Part shown: in pieces, positions 33,346 to 42,768 of the stretch
How positions within the stretch are numbered: the first letter of the stretch is position 1
Layout of the letters: each line of letters opens with the position of its first letter
Made by a program: the position numbers and the translations under genes
Notes under the pieces: model-generated
The model's database searches: none
The model's input: the letters and a program-made list of their open reading frames with translations, nothing else
What the model was told of the DNA's origin: nothing
Source: an uncultured Ilumatobacter sp.
GTDB lineage: Bacteria; Actinomycetota; Acidimicrobiia; Acidimicrobiales; Ilumatobacteraceae
DNA: 64,000 nucleotides
Reading direction: 5' to 3'
Assembly: GCA_938091165.1 (NCBI GenBank)
Contig: CALKNK010000013.1
Span: 1 to 64,000, forward strand

Positions 33346-34713
33346 TCAGAGCGACTCGATGAGCTGTTCTACCCGTTCGTCTTGACTCTTAAACGGATCC
33401 TTGCACAAGACCGTGCGTTGGGCCTGATCATTGAGTTTGAGATGAACCCAGTCAACCGTGTAGTCCCGCTTGCGTTCCTTTGCGCGCTTCACAAATTCAC
33501 CACGCAATCTCGCTCGGGTGGTCTGTGGCGGAACGTCGATCGCCGTGTTGATATCCGCGTCAGAGCAGATCCTTTCAACGAGACCCCGATCTTGCATCTT
33601 GTAGAACGGGCTGCGACTCCGACTCACATCGTGATACTGCAGATCAAGAAGTTGTGTTCGGGCATGACCGAGAGGCAGGTCGTGGCGTTCACGGAACTTC
33701 TCAATGAGTTTGTACTTAATGACCCAATCGACCTCACGATCGAGCTTGAGCGGATCGTCCTCAATGGTGCTAACGCAATGCTCCCACATCTCCAGCGCCT
33801 TTTGTTCTAGCGGCGGGAAGCCCGGGCCGTCGGCGTACCTCAAGGCACGATTTAGGTACTCACGCTGAATGTCTAGGGCGCTGACCTCACGACCGTTGGC
33901 CAATCGCACTGTTCGTCGGCAGGTGATGTCGTGGCTGATCTCTCGAATGGCCCGAATCGGATTTTCAAGCGTCATATCGCGCAGTACAACGTTCGGATCT
34001 TCGAGCATACGAAGCATGCACGCTGCAGCACCGACTTTGAGGAATGTTGTGTACTCGCTCATATTTGAGTCACCGACAATGACATGTAATCTGCGGTACT
34101 TCTCGGCATCAGCGTGCGGTTCGTCGCGGGTGTTGATGATCGGACGGCTTCTCGTGGTCGCCGACGACACGCCCTCCCAGATGTGTTCTGCACGCTGTGC
34201 AATTGAATAAGAGGCGCCTCGTGCCGTCTGGAGCACTTTGCCAGCGCCCGAATAAATTTGACGACTGACAAAAAATGGGATTAGCACCTCGGCATACTTG
34301 CCCAGGTCATCGTCGCGATTAGTGCAGTAATTTTCATGGCACCCGTATGAGTTGCCCGCTGAGTCAGTGTTGTTCTTGAACAGGTAGATCGTGCCGCGAA
34401 TGGATTCCTCCGCTAAGCGCTGCTCCGCTGATTCGACCAGCTGTTCGAGGATTCGCTCTCCTGCCTTGTCATGGACAACACACTCGTACAGCGAATCACA
34501 CTCGGGTGTTGCGTACTCGGGGTGCGAGCCAACGTCTAGATAAAGGCGAGCACCATTCTGGAGAAACACGTTGGAGCTTCGCCCCCACGACACGACGCGC
34601 CGGAACAGATAACGAGCAACCTCGTCAGGGCTCAGGCGACGTTGCCCACGAAGTGTGCAGGTAATTCCGTATTCATTCTCGAGGCCGTAGATCCTGCGCT
34701 CCACTAGATGCAC
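33346..34713 (-). CDS. pafA: Pup--protein ligase PafA
   Basis: 455 residues of the glutamine-synthetase-like carboxylate-amine ligase family. RRIYGLENEYGITCT matches the PafA/Dop N-terminal metal-site strand. VARYLFRRVVSWGRSSNVFL, YLDVGSHPEYATPECDS and YLFKNNTDSAGNSYGCHENY are almost the mycobacterial PafA sequence. It phosphorylates the C-terminal glutamate of Pup and joins it to lysines of target proteins. The start is ATG 34713 or GTG 34704. It is separated from prcA by an amidohydrolase gene. Confidence 0.97.
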   Translation of the reverse strand: MHLVERRIYGLENEYGITCTLRGQRRLSPDEVARYLFRRVVSWGRSSNVFLQNGARLYLDVGSHPEYATPECDSLYECVVHDKAGERILEQLVESAEQRLAEESIRGTIYLFKNNTDSAGNSYGCHENYCTNRDDDLGKYAEVLIPFFVSRQIYSGAGKVLQTARGASYSIAQRAEHIWEGVSSATTRSRPIINTRDEPHADAEKYRRLHVIVGDSNMSEYTTFLKVGAAACMLRMLEDPNVVLRDMTLENPIRAIREISHDITCRRTVRLANGREVSALDIQREYLNRALRYADGPGFPPLEQKALEMWEHCVSTIEDDPLKLDREVDWVIKYKLIEKFRERHDLPLGHARTQLLDLQYHDVSRSRSPFYKMQDRGLVERICSDADINTAIDVPPQTTRARLRGEFVKRAKERKRDYTVDWVHLKLNDQAQRTVLCKDPFKSQDERVEQLIESL

Positions 34714-34742
34714 CTCATGCTGGAAACATATCCCAGCTGTAT

Positions 34743-35924
34743 TCAGTGTGTACGAGCGTTCGGAAAGAGTCGCAGGAAGTTTTCGGCATAGAAGTTGTCA
34801 CGCGTCGCTTGCGGCCGGTCGCCGAGCGCTCTTTCAAAGCGCCCGATCGGGTCTTTTCCGCCTTCCACATGCGGGTAGTCGCTGGAAAACAGGTATAGGT
34901 CATCCGCTGACGCATCGATCAACGCTCCGACGTCTTCGAAGACGAAGGGCGTGAAGGCCATCTGCTCCCGAAACGTTTCCGATGGCGTCCTCTTCAGTTC
35001 AGCGAGATACTGATCAACCTTGCTCCATGAGCGAACGATCCAATCGAGCCGCTGAAGCATCGCAGGAACCCACCCAGCACCGAGTTCCACGCTGCCCCCT
35101 CGGAGCTTTGGGTAGCGCTCAAAAATTCCGTCCATCACCAAGACGGATAGGAACGTTTCCGGCCCTTGGTGCATTACGGCCATGTCTTTGCTTCGCACAT
35201 TCTCACCGCCGCCCATCCAGTCACGAACGGGAGCTCGACCTGTGTTGGTCCACTTCGGGTCGAGTTGTAGTGGTGCGCCACCGACGTGCAGGACGAAGGG
35301 CGTTTCCGATTCGGCAAGGCGCTCCCAAAAAGGGTGGAGATCGACATGACCGGGTGACATGTCGCCCGGCGCGTAGTGCGGCACCCAGATTGCTTCCATT
35401 CCCGCTACGAGCGCGAACTCGAGTTCCGCAACAGCGAGTTCGGGATTGTTAAGCGGCACGACTCCAACCCCCATCAGCCGCGCATCGTTGGCGACAAAAT
35501 CGCTCATCGCTCGATTGTGTGCGCGCGCTGTTCCGTACCGCAGATCATCTCCGAGCTTTCTACTCATCGAAAACGGGGTGGTTACGCTGTGGGTAGCGAA
35601 CACCAGTTGTTTCTTAAAGCCGAGCATGTCCATTGCTGCTGAACGATCATCACGGTCGAATGCACCCAGGGCTTGAATTTCTTTCGACTCGGCAATCAGC
35701 AAATCACCAAGTGCGAGCTGAGCTTCGACATGTGCTGGGCTGTGCTTAGAACCGTTGGCGACAATCGCATCCACCTCATCGTCAGTGACCAGTGACGCCT
35801 CGTAACTGACCGGCTGGATCTTGTCGCGCAGAGCTGCGTCGGCGTAGTCGATCAAGAAGTTTGGCAACTCCATGATGTGACTGTCCGCGTCATAGAACGG
35901 CCGGTCTGCTGGCGCGTAGGTCAT
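34743..35924 (-). CDS. Amidohydrolase-2 family metal hydrolase/decarboxylase
   Basis: 393 residues. YDADSHIMELP gives the N-terminal DxH metal motif, FVLHVGGAPLQ carries the barrel histidine, and LFSSDYPHVEGGKDP the C-terminal metal aspartate. This is the amidohydrolase-2 group (PF04909) that includes ACMSD-type decarboxylases; several actinobacterial relatives are annotated as predicted metal-dependent hydrolases of aromatic or fatty substrates. The position between pafA and prcA is not the mycobacterial arrangement. No link to Pup chemistry can be shown. Confidence 0.88.
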   Translation of the reverse strand: MTYAPADRPFYDADSHIMELPNFLIDYADAALRDKIQPVSYEASLVTDDEVDAIVANGSKHSPAHVEAQLALGDLLIAESKEIQALGAFDRDDRSAAMDMLGFKKQLVFATHSVTTPFSMSRKLGDDLRYGTARAHNRAMSDFVANDARLMGVGVVPLNNPELAVAELEFALVAGMEAIWVPHYAPGDMSPGHVDLHPFWERLAESETPFVLHVGGAPLQLDPKWTNTGRAPVRDWMGGGENVRSKDMAVMHQGPETFLSVLVMDGIFERYPKLRGGSVELGAGWVPAMLQRLDWIVRSWSKVDQYLAELKRTPSETFREQMAFTPFVFEDVGALIDASADDLYLFSSDYPHVEGGKDPIGRFERALGDRPQATRDNFYAENFLRLFPNARTH

Positions 35925-36024
35925 GGTTCAACCGTAGACGCTCCCTAATCATCGCTTTCAACCGTAAAATCGGCGACTGTCTTGGGGTTCCTTGAGATCG
36001 CTCTGTAAACGGGATTGACGAGCG

Positions 36025-36702
36025 TTAGGCGAGGATGGCGGCCAGTTCCGTAGCGTCAATTCGACTAAAACACCGGCGGCCATGACTGCGCGACAACTCA
36101 GCGACTTCAAGTTCTGCCGCCGATATCTCGCGGTCGGGTCCACTAAGGGCATTTAGCCCGACTTGAACGGCAGCGGAACGATCAAGCCCTGCACTCCAAG
36201 TCGCGGCGAGTCGTTCGCGCACCGCCTCAGCATCTCCACCAATTGCGGCATAGTCGCGGGCATCGACAACGGTCCCGTCATAGAGCAGATGGAACATCTG
36301 GTCGCCCTCTTCAGCCAAGCCGACTTCCGCGACGAGGATTTCGACCTCCATGGGCTTCATTTCATGGGTGAATATGTTGCCGAGCATCTGTGCATAGCTG
36401 TTGGCCAAGCTGCGTGCGTCAACGTCATCGCGCGAGTATTGGAAACCCTTCAGGTCCGCCGCGCGTACGCCAGCAACGCGCAGTTGGTCAAACTCGTTGT
36501 ACTTGCCAACGCCGGCGAATGCGATGCGGTCGTAGATCTCGCTGACTTTGCGCAGCGTGTCTGACCCGTTTTCAGCAACGATCACTAGTCCTTCGGTGTA
36601 CCTCAATGCAACGAGCGCCCTCCCGCGCGCGATGCCCTTACGCGCATAATCAGCGCGATCCTTCATCATTTGTTCAGGAGCAACGTAGAAGGGCTGGCTC
36701 AT
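36025..36702 (-). CDS. prcA: 20S proteasome alpha subunit
   Basis: 225 residues. The N-terminal MSQPFYVAPEQMMKDRADYA and ARKGIARGRALVAL match bacterial PrcA, with YDRIAFAGVGKYNEFDQLRV and YDGTVVDARDYAAIGG as other fold landmarks. ATG 36702 overlaps the prcB stop by 4 bases (ATGA). The subunit forms the outer gated rings of the cylinder and recruits Mpa by the C-terminal motif of that ATPase. The upstream frame is an artefact of overlap with prcB. Confidence 0.96.
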   Translation of the reverse strand: MSQPFYVAPEQMMKDRADYARKGIARGRALVALRYTEGLVIVAENGSDTLRKVSEIYDRIAFAGVGKYNEFDQLRVAGVRAADLKGFQYSRDDVDARSLANSYAQMLGNIFTHEMKPMEVEILVAEVGLAEEGDQMFHLLYDGTVVDARDYAAIGGDAEAVRERLAATWSAGLDRSAAVQVGLNALSGPDREISAAELEVAELSRSHGRRCFSRIDATELAAILA

Positions 36703-37496
36703 CGGCGACTCGCTTCCTCGCGGATACTGTCGAAACGTGTAGATAAATCGACGTCGTCGATTCGCTCCCACCCATCGACATCTATTGTCGCAACGACGGG
36801 ATAAATCCCGCGGAGCACGTCAGGACCTCCCGTTGCACTGTCGGCATCTGCTGCCTCCCAGAGCGCGCGGCAGGCGAGTTGAAGCGCTTCGTCACGGCCA
36901 AGTCCAGAGTGGTAGCCAACTTTCATCACCGTGCTGGCATGCAAGCTACCGGAGCCCGTCGAGACAAAATCTCGCTCCTCGTAGCGCCCACCTGTGGCAT
37001 CGAAGTCCCACAACCGGCCAGCACTGCGACGGAGGTCAAAGCCAGCGAAAATCGGGACGACGACCATCCCCTGCATCGCTGCAGGCAGATTGCCTCGAAC
37101 CATAGCTGAGAGTTGATTCGCCTTACCCTCAAGGCTGAGCGCATTGCCCTCAACCTTCTCGTAATGCTCGAGTTGGAGCTGAAACATCTTGACCATTTCC
37201 ATCGCCGGTCCAGCAGCCCCTGCAATAGCCACAGCGCTGTGACGATCTGCCTGGACAACCTTTTCCATCGTCCGATGCGAGATCAGATTGCCAGACGTCG
37301 CTCGACGATCCCCGGCCATAACGACACCATCGGCGAACTTCACGGCCACGCACGTCGTGGCGTGCGGTACCGACAGTTCGTGGCCGGGCACCGCCGGGGC
37401 CAGCACTGCAGAATGCGAAGTCACACCTATTCGGCGAAGTAACTCCGGAAAGTTCGACCCGGGGTCGTCACCGAGCCTAAAGAACGGCATTGCCAC
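36699..37496 (-). CDS. prcB: 20S proteasome beta subunit, catalytic
   Basis: 265 residues. Propeptide of 46 residues is removed before Thr47 (VPHA|TTCVAVKFADG), the N-terminal nucleophile. Counting from it, Asp17 in AGDRRAT and Lys33 in RTMEKVV are conserved, so the active site is complete. It cuts unfolded pupylated proteins in the inner rings. The stop overlaps prcA. Pup ends 3 bases upstream of its start. This gene order, pup-prcB-prcA, is the universal one in actinobacteria. Confidence 0.97.
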   Translation of the reverse strand: MAMPFFRLGDDPGSNFPELLRRIGVTSHSAVLAPAVPGHELSVPHATTCVAVKFADGVVMAGDRRATSGNLISHRTMEKVVQADRHSAVAIAGAAGPAMEMVKMFQLQLEHYEKVEGNALSLEGKANQLSAMVRGNLPAAMQGMVVVPIFAGFDLRRSAGRLWDFDATGGRYEERDFVSTGSGSLHASTVMKVGYHSGLGRDEALQLACRALWEAADADSATGGPDVLRGIYPVVATIDVDGWERIDDVDLSTRFDSIREEASRR

Positions 37497-37499
37497 GAG

Positions 37500-37694
37500 C
37501 TACTGACCGCCCTTTTGCACATAGGACTTTACAAAGTCCTCGGCATTCGTTTCGAGCACGTCATCAATCTCGTCAAGGAGGTCGTCGATGTCGGCTTTGA
37601 TCTTCTTGCCGGTCTCGGTGACCGCATCAGCAGCCGTGTCAGGAGTCTCAGGTTTCTCATGGGTCGTCTTGGACTTTTGGATCCGTTCAGCCAT
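37500..37694 (-). CDS. pup: Prokaryotic ubiquitin-like protein Pup
   Basis: 64 residues from ATG 37694 with GGAG ahead. Short polar helical sequence rich in Asp, Glu and Lys (KIKADIDDLLDEIDDVLE) ending YVQKGGQ. The C-terminal GGQ is the classical Pup ending; Dop must deamidate the terminal glutamine to glutamate before PafA can ligate. The frame is open further upstream but that part has no Pup-like composition. Located directly between dop and prcB. Confidence 0.97.
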   Translation of the reverse strand: MAERIQKSKTTHEKPETPDTAADAVTETGKKIKADIDDLLDEIDDVLETNAEDFVKSYVQKGGQ

Positions 37695-37740
37695 TGATTT
37701 CTCCTTTTTCTGCCTTGAGCGAGCTTTCGGCCCGGTTTCG

Positions 37741-39231
37741 TTATTGGCCCAGTCGGTGGAGCAACTCACGCGCAGTGGCACTCTCATCAATCAACGTACC
37801 AACGTATTCAGCCGTCCCACGCAACGGTTCCATCATCGGCACGCGCCGAAGTGGATCCCGGCCAATGTCAAAGACCAAGGAGTCCCAATTGGCGGCAACA
37901 ATGTCGTCCGGGAACTTCTCCAGACAACGGCCACGGAAGTAGGCGCGGGTCCCTTCCGGAGGCGCGGTCATGGCGGTACGGGCCTCTTCGGCGGTCACGA
38001 TCGTGTCGAGGCCAGCGCGAAGCGCCAGGCACTTGTCCACCCGCATGTCATGATACTGCAGATCGATCGCCTTGAGCCGCTGCGAGCCGGGTTTAAGGTT
38101 ATGGCGATCAGAGTAGCCATTGACGATGCGACGCTTGGCGACCCAGTCGACCCAGTGCGCTACCGACTCGGGATCATCCTCGAGGCCGGAGAGAACCTGC
38201 TCCCACTTCTTCATCACATCAGCTCCGACAGCCGCTCCAACAGCTGCGAGACCGCGCGCCTGGACATATTTCTGCGCCCGCTCGAACAGTCCCCATTGAA
38301 CCTCAAGCGCAGTAGCACGGTTGCCGTTCCGCAACATGATTGTCTGGCGGAGGGATGGATCGTGGCTTACCTGACGGATAGCCGGCACAGGGTTACCCAG
38401 GGTCCACTCGTCGCCGAGCTCATCATCCTCGATCATGGACAAAATGATTGCCGTGGTACCCACCTTGAGGTATGTCGCCATTTCGCTCATGTTTGCGTCA
38501 CCGACGATGACATGCAGTCGCCGATACTTTTGCGGATCAGCATGCGGTTCGTCGCGGGTGTTGACGATCGGGCGTTTGAGCGTGGTCTCGAGACCGACCT
38601 CTTCTTCGAAGAAATCGGCTCGTTGGCTGATTTGGTAGCCGATGTCATCGCTGGGCCGGCCCGGCAGCTCGCAGCCGACCTTGCCGGCCCCGGTGAATAT
38701 CTGTCGTGTGACAAAGTGCGGCGTGATTTGGCTGGTGAGCCGACCGAACGGGAGCTCTCGTGCTAGCAGATAGTTTTCGTGGCAACCGTAGCTATTGCCC
38801 TTGCCGTCGGAATTGTTCTTGTGGATGATGATCTCGGCGCTGTTGCCAAGTAGGTCCCGGGCGTAGACCATCGAATCGCGAACGATCTCGTCGGCGGCAC
38901 GATCCCAAACGACCGCCTCTCGGGCGTCGACGACCTCGGGTGTCGAGATCTCTGGATGGGCATGATCAACGTAATACCTAGCGCCGTTGGTTAGAACAGC
39001 ATTGACCAGAGTGGTTTCGACCTCTGGAGCGATGGACTCGTCCATGGTGAATCCGCGTGCGTCGGTTGCCGGTTGCTCGTCTTCAAAGTCCCATCCGATG
39101 CGGCTCACTTGGCGCTGTGCTGCAACGTATGCGTTAATCAGCGACGACGACGCCGCAACAGGGTTGTTATCCCCACCGCGCACGAAGATGCCGTACTCGG
39201 TCTCTATCCCGAGCACCTTGGGCAAAGCCAT
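37741..39231 (-). CDS. dop: Pup deamidase/depupylase Dop
   Basis: 496 residues, paralogous to PafA. LGIETEYGIFVRGGDNNPVA and SSLINAYVAAQRQV are Dop-specific near the N-terminus, with YVDHAHPEISTPE and IIHKNNSDGKGNSYGCHENY further on. Residue Asp in the MDES/RGF loop region and the DHAHPE carboxylates coordinate metals. It deamidates Pup-GGQ and also removes Pup from targets. It lies 46 bases upstream of pup. Confidence 0.97.
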   Translation of the reverse strand: MALPKVLGIETEYGIFVRGGDNNPVAASSSLINAYVAAQRQVSRIGWDFEDEQPATDARGFTMDESIAPEVETTLVNAVLTNGARYYVDHAHPEISTPEVVDAREAVVWDRAADEIVRDSMVYARDLLGNSAEIIIHKNNSDGKGNSYGCHENYLLARELPFGRLTSQITPHFVTRQIFTGAGKVGCELPGRPSDDIGYQISQRADFFEEEVGLETTLKRPIVNTRDEPHADPQKYRRLHVIVGDANMSEMATYLKVGTTAIILSMIEDDELGDEWTLGNPVPAIRQVSHDPSLRQTIMLRNGNRATALEVQWGLFERAQKYVQARGLAAVGAAVGADVMKKWEQVLSGLEDDPESVAHWVDWVAKRRIVNGYSDRHNLKPGSQRLKAIDLQYHDMRVDKCLALRAGLDTIVTAEEARTAMTAPPEGTRAYFRGRCLEKFPDDIVAANWDSLVFDIGRDPLRRVPMMEPLRGTAEYVGTLIDESATARELLHRLGQ

Positions 39232-39294
39232 TCCTTGAACCTATCCCGGCCCCGCCGAGCAGGCCAGTCAGAGATTGGCCGACTCCGCCGATGA

Positions 39295-40509
39295 TCAGAG
39301 CACTTCGAAGGTCAACCCCGCATGCTCGATGAGCCGACTAATCAGATCGTCGCCGAGCGCAGTGGCGGGCGTCCAGAAGCCACCAGTGGCTTCCGACTCG
39401 AGTAACGCAAGGGCCGACTCGCCAAGCATCTTCGAAGTCGAGCCGTACCCTGGATCGCGGTCGCCCGTCACCTTCGTCATGATCTCAGCGCCCGACGCCG
39501 TGGTGCCATGGAATCGAATATCGAAGAAGCCTTGCTCTTGTGCGGCGAGCGACGGACCCTCGCCAGGCTCTGGGAGGAAGCGGCCCATCATCTTGCGCAT
39601 CGGGCCCAGCGCTGCTGCCCCCGCTACCACGCCCGTTGCTCCGCTCAACGACATCGCCTTCGCCCGGGCACTGAAGCCCTCACCCATCATCATTGCCTCG
39701 CCGTAAGTGAAGTCCTCCCCCCACGGGTAATCGAGGAGCGCATGGGTTCGGAAGACCACGCGTGTGTTAGTTCCCGCCATAACAAATGGGGCCAACCATG
39801 AATCGAGACCCTCGTCGTACTGCGGAAGGGTCACGTTCGGTTGGTCGGGCCCCGTCCGGTCGCCTTTCGGAGCTATGGCGTACGGGTTGCTCAGAACGTC
39901 GCGCAAGCTCGGATTAACCGAAACTTCTTCCATCATGTTCATCATCGAGGCCACCGTGCCGCCGCTCGCTCCCCCTTTCATTGTCTTGACCCCCATCGAG
40001 ATCGACACGCATGGCTCACCGAGCTGTTCGATCGCTTCCTTCTGAGTGTGCCAAACACCGAGGTCGGATGGAATTGAATCAAAACCACAGGCGTGCACGA
40101 TTCGTGCCCCGGTCTCAGTCGAACGACCCTGGTATCGGTCAATCATCCGCCGCATCCATTGTGGCTCGCCCGTGAGGTCACAGTAATCAATTCCTGCTTC
40201 AACAACGGCTGCGATGAGCTTTGATCCATAAAGCGCGTAGGGTCCCACGGTGGATACCACGAGCTTTGTCGAAGCGCAGAGGCCAGCGACAGCATCAGGA
40301 TCGCCAGCGTCAGCAACGATGCGTGGTACATCTGCACCGGTCGATTCGACGATGGCCTCAAGCTTTTGTGCGTTGCGGCCGGCGATAGCCCAACTGACAA
40401 TCTTGCCGTCAACACCGTGTCGGTCGACCATGTACTTGCAGAAGAGCTGACCGACGAAGCTTGTCGCTCCGAAAATCACAATGTCATGCTTAGTGCGCTT
40501 CCCTGCCAT
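39295..40509 (-). CDS. Saccharopine-dehydrogenase-like NAD(P)-binding protein (trans-acting enoyl reductase type)
   Basis: 404 residues. An N-terminal Rossmann fold (IVIFGATSFVGQLFCKYMV) and the SAGRNAQKLEA-type strand (AIAGRNAQKLEAIV) match mycobacterial trans-acting enoyl reductase and saccharopine-dehydrogenase-like proteins. HACGFDSIPSDLGVWHTQ and KGGASGGTVASMMNMMEE are conserved in this family. The exact reduction is unknown; mycobacterial relatives act on polyketide-derived lipids. It sits between dop and mpa, as unrelated genes do in other actinobacteria. Confidence 0.85.
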   Translation of the reverse strand: MAGKRTKHDIVIFGATSFVGQLFCKYMVDRHGVDGKIVSWAIAGRNAQKLEAIVESTGADVPRIVADAGDPDAVAGLCASTKLVVSTVGPYALYGSKLIAAVVEAGIDYCDLTGEPQWMRRMIDRYQGRSTETGARIVHACGFDSIPSDLGVWHTQKEAIEQLGEPCVSISMGVKTMKGGASGGTVASMMNMMEEVSVNPSLRDVLSNPYAIAPKGDRTGPDQPNVTLPQYDEGLDSWLAPFVMAGTNTRVVFRTHALLDYPWGEDFTYGEAMMMGEGFSARAKAMSLSGATGVVAGAAALGPMRKMMGRFLPEPGEGPSLAAQEQGFFDIRFHGTTASGAEIMTKVTGDRDPGYGSTSKMLGESALALLESEATGGFWTPATALGDDLISRLIEHAGLTFEVL

Positions 40510-40596
40510 ACCAAGACGGTAGTCATGACGATTCCAGGAACACCTAGCAGTACCGAAATGGAAGTGCCGCTGCTGCTCGCTCAGACGAGACCGTGA

Positions 40597-42306
40597 TTAG
40601 AGGTACTGGCCCGTTGCCACTCGCTCGATCGCACGACCGCCAGCATGGTCGTCATCAGAATTTTCGGTGACAAGCGTTCGGATGAACACGATACGTTCAC
40701 CCTTCTTTCCTGAGATTTTGGCCCAATCGTCGGGGTTGGTTGTATTCGGCAAGTCCTGATGTTCCTTATATTCCTGCTTGATTGAGTCAAGTAGGTCTTG
40801 TGTGCATACACCTTTGGTACCGCCGTCGATGACTCGCTTTATAGCGAGCTTCTTTGCCCGGCGCACGATGTTTTCGATCATGGCCCCAGAAGCGAAGTCC
40901 TTGTAGAACATCACCTCTTTGTCCCCGTTTTGGTAGGTGACCTCAAGAAACTGGTTTGCTTCATCCTCTTGGTACATCTCGGCGACCGTTGCGGCGAGCA
41001 TCGTGTCAATCGATTCGGATTGATCAAGTGGGATCTCTGTGGTGAGGTACTGGGCAAAGATTGACCGGGCGCCAACCTCGTTCGGTCTTTCGATCTTGAT
41101 CTTCACGTCAAGACGACCGGGACGAAGAATGGCTGGGTCGATCAGGTCCTCACGATTCGTCGCACCGATCACGATGACGTTCTTCAGCCCTTCAACGCCA
41201 TCAATTTCGGCCAGCAGCTGGGGGACGATCGTGGACTCCATATCGGAGCTGATTCCGGTACCTCTTGTTCGGAACATTGAGTCCATCTCGTCGAAGAACA
41301 CGATGACTGGCCAACCCTCGTCGCTTTTCTCACGCGCTCTTTGGAACACGAGGCGAATCTGTCGCTCGGTTTCGCCCACATACTTGTTGAGCAATTCCGG
41401 GCCCTTAATGTTGATGAAGTACGAGCGGCCCTTGCCCTCACCGACTTTGTCGGCCACCTTTTTGGCCAGACTGTTGGCCACCGCTTTCGCTATCAGCGTC
41501 TTACCGCAACCAGGGGGGCCGTACAGCAGAATTCCCTTCGGAGCCGGCAATTGGTGTTCAGCAAACAGGTCTTGATGGAGGAACGGCAGCTCGACCGCAT
41601 CTGCGATCTGTTCAATTTGGTCGTCGAGACCACCAATGTCGGTGTATGAGATGTCTGGGACCTCCTCAAGTAATAGGTCTTCGACTTCTGGCCGCGGTAA
41701 CTTTTCCAAAAGCAAATTAGAACGCGGATCGAGGCGAAGGTGATCACCGCTTCGGATCAGCGTGCCGCGCAGCACGTCAGAGAGTTCACAGACCCGCTCT
41801 TCGTCGGCTCGCCCTACGACCAGCACACGAATCCCATCGTCCATGACATCCTTGGCGGTGACGACTTCGCCACTGATCTCAGACTGGCGGGCCATCACCA
41901 CGTTGAAGCTCTCGTTGAGCACTACTTCAGCGCCACGATCGAGGAGTTCGTGGTCGATTTCGGGATGCAACGCCACACGCATCTTCCGGCCGCTAGTGAG
42001 CACGTCTACCGTCTCGTCGTCGTTCTTACCAACGACAACTCCGTACGCTGAAGGGGGTTGGGACAACTTGTCGACCTCCCCACGCAAGGTCGAAATGTGC
42101 TCGCGCGCTTCGCGCAGCGTGTACGACAGCTTTTCGTTCTGACTCACTGCCTGAGCCAACTGTCCCTTAGTCTCCAGCAAGCGTTCTTCAAGCGAGCGGA
42201 CACGGCTCGGCCCATCGGCAAGACGCCCCCGAAGATGCGCTATTTCCTCGTTCATCGTCGCCACTTGCGCAGCAAGATCCGCATCAAGACCGTCGGTATC
42301 TGCCAT
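40597..42306 (-). CDS. mpa: AAA+ proteasomal ATPase ARC/Mpa
   Basis: 569 residues. N-terminal coiled coil (about 1-70), two OB-type domains, then an AAA module with Walker A GPPGCGKTLIAKA, Walker B VIVFFDEMDSMF and pore-region KYVGETERQIR. The last residues GQYL are the docking tail that opens the 20S alpha ring. ATG 42306 with a GGGTG site is chosen over an upstream in-frame ATG. It binds Pup by its coiled coil and unfolds substrates. trmI and ferredoxin lie in front on the other side, as in mycobacteria. Confidence 0.97.
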   Translation of the reverse strand: MADTDGLDADLAAQVATMNEEIAHLRGRLADGPSRVRSLEERLLETKGQLAQAVSQNEKLSYTLREAREHISTLRGEVDKLSQPPSAYGVVVGKNDDETVDVLTSGRKMRVALHPEIDHELLDRGAEVVLNESFNVVMARQSEISGEVVTAKDVMDDGIRVLVVGRADEERVCELSDVLRGTLIRSGDHLRLDPRSNLLLEKLPRPEVEDLLLEEVPDISYTDIGGLDDQIEQIADAVELPFLHQDLFAEHQLPAPKGILLYGPPGCGKTLIAKAVANSLAKKVADKVGEGKGRSYFINIKGPELLNKYVGETERQIRLVFQRAREKSDEGWPVIVFFDEMDSMFRTRGTGISSDMESTIVPQLLAEIDGVEGLKNVIVIGATNREDLIDPAILRPGRLDVKIKIERPNEVGARSIFAQYLTTEIPLDQSESIDTMLAATVAEMYQEDEANQFLEVTYQNGDKEVMFYKDFASGAMIENIVRRAKKLAIKRVIDGGTKGVCTQDLLDSIKQEYKEHQDLPNTTNPDDWAKISGKKGERIVFIRTLVTENSDDDHAGGRAIERVATGQYL

Positions 42307-42474
42307 CACCCGAATGTACACCGCAAAACCGCGCCAGCATTGACGCAGGCAACGCGTTGACACGATGATCACCGTGTAAACTTCGCTGTGTGAAACGGGG
42401 CCACACGAGCGTGCGTCTCAACCTGCGAGCGCCAGCTCAGAACCAATCTCCGACGAAGAGGAAGCACTACTGAC

Positions 42475-42720
42475 ATGAAAGTCTGGATCGATCAGGATCT
42501 CTGTACCGGCGACGGACTCTGCGAAGAAATCGCACCCGACGTCTTTACCCTGCTTGACGATGGTCTTGCATACGTAGTCGAAGGTGACAAGATTTTTGCC
42601 AAGGCAAAAGGGAACCCTGAAGGCGCTGAAGGACTCGCTGAGTTTCCCGACAGCCAGCTAGATGCCGTGGTCGAGAGCGCCGAAGAGTGCCCCGGCGAGT
42701 GCATTTACATCGAACCCTGA
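42475..42720 (+). CDS. Ferredoxin, single cluster ([3Fe-4S]/[4Fe-4S] type)
   Basis: 81 residues, acidic. Cys10 and Cys16 in CTGDGLC and Cys72 and Cys76 in CPGEC are the only cysteines, spaced as in single-cluster ferredoxins of actinobacteria, many of which serve cytochrome P450s. The ligand spacing around Cys10 would suit a [3Fe-4S] or [4Fe-4S] cluster. The gene stands alone, divergent from mpa and convergent with trmI. Confidence 0.88.
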   Translation: MKVWIDQDLCTGDGLCEEIAPDVFTLLDDGLAYVVEGDKIFAKAKGNPEGAEGLAEFPDSQLDAVVESAEECPGECIYIEP

Positions 42721-42768
42721 TCAGACACGCACCACCAAATGCTCAACCGGTTAGACGACGTGCCAGAT

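Noticed and set aside
33340..33810. 156-codon plus-strand frame opposite pafA
   Set aside because: Antisense to a clearly conserved gene with no independent support.
37588..38766. 392-codon plus-strand frame opposite pup and dop
   Set aside because: Fully antisense to two clearly identified genes; its composition is that of a shadow frame.
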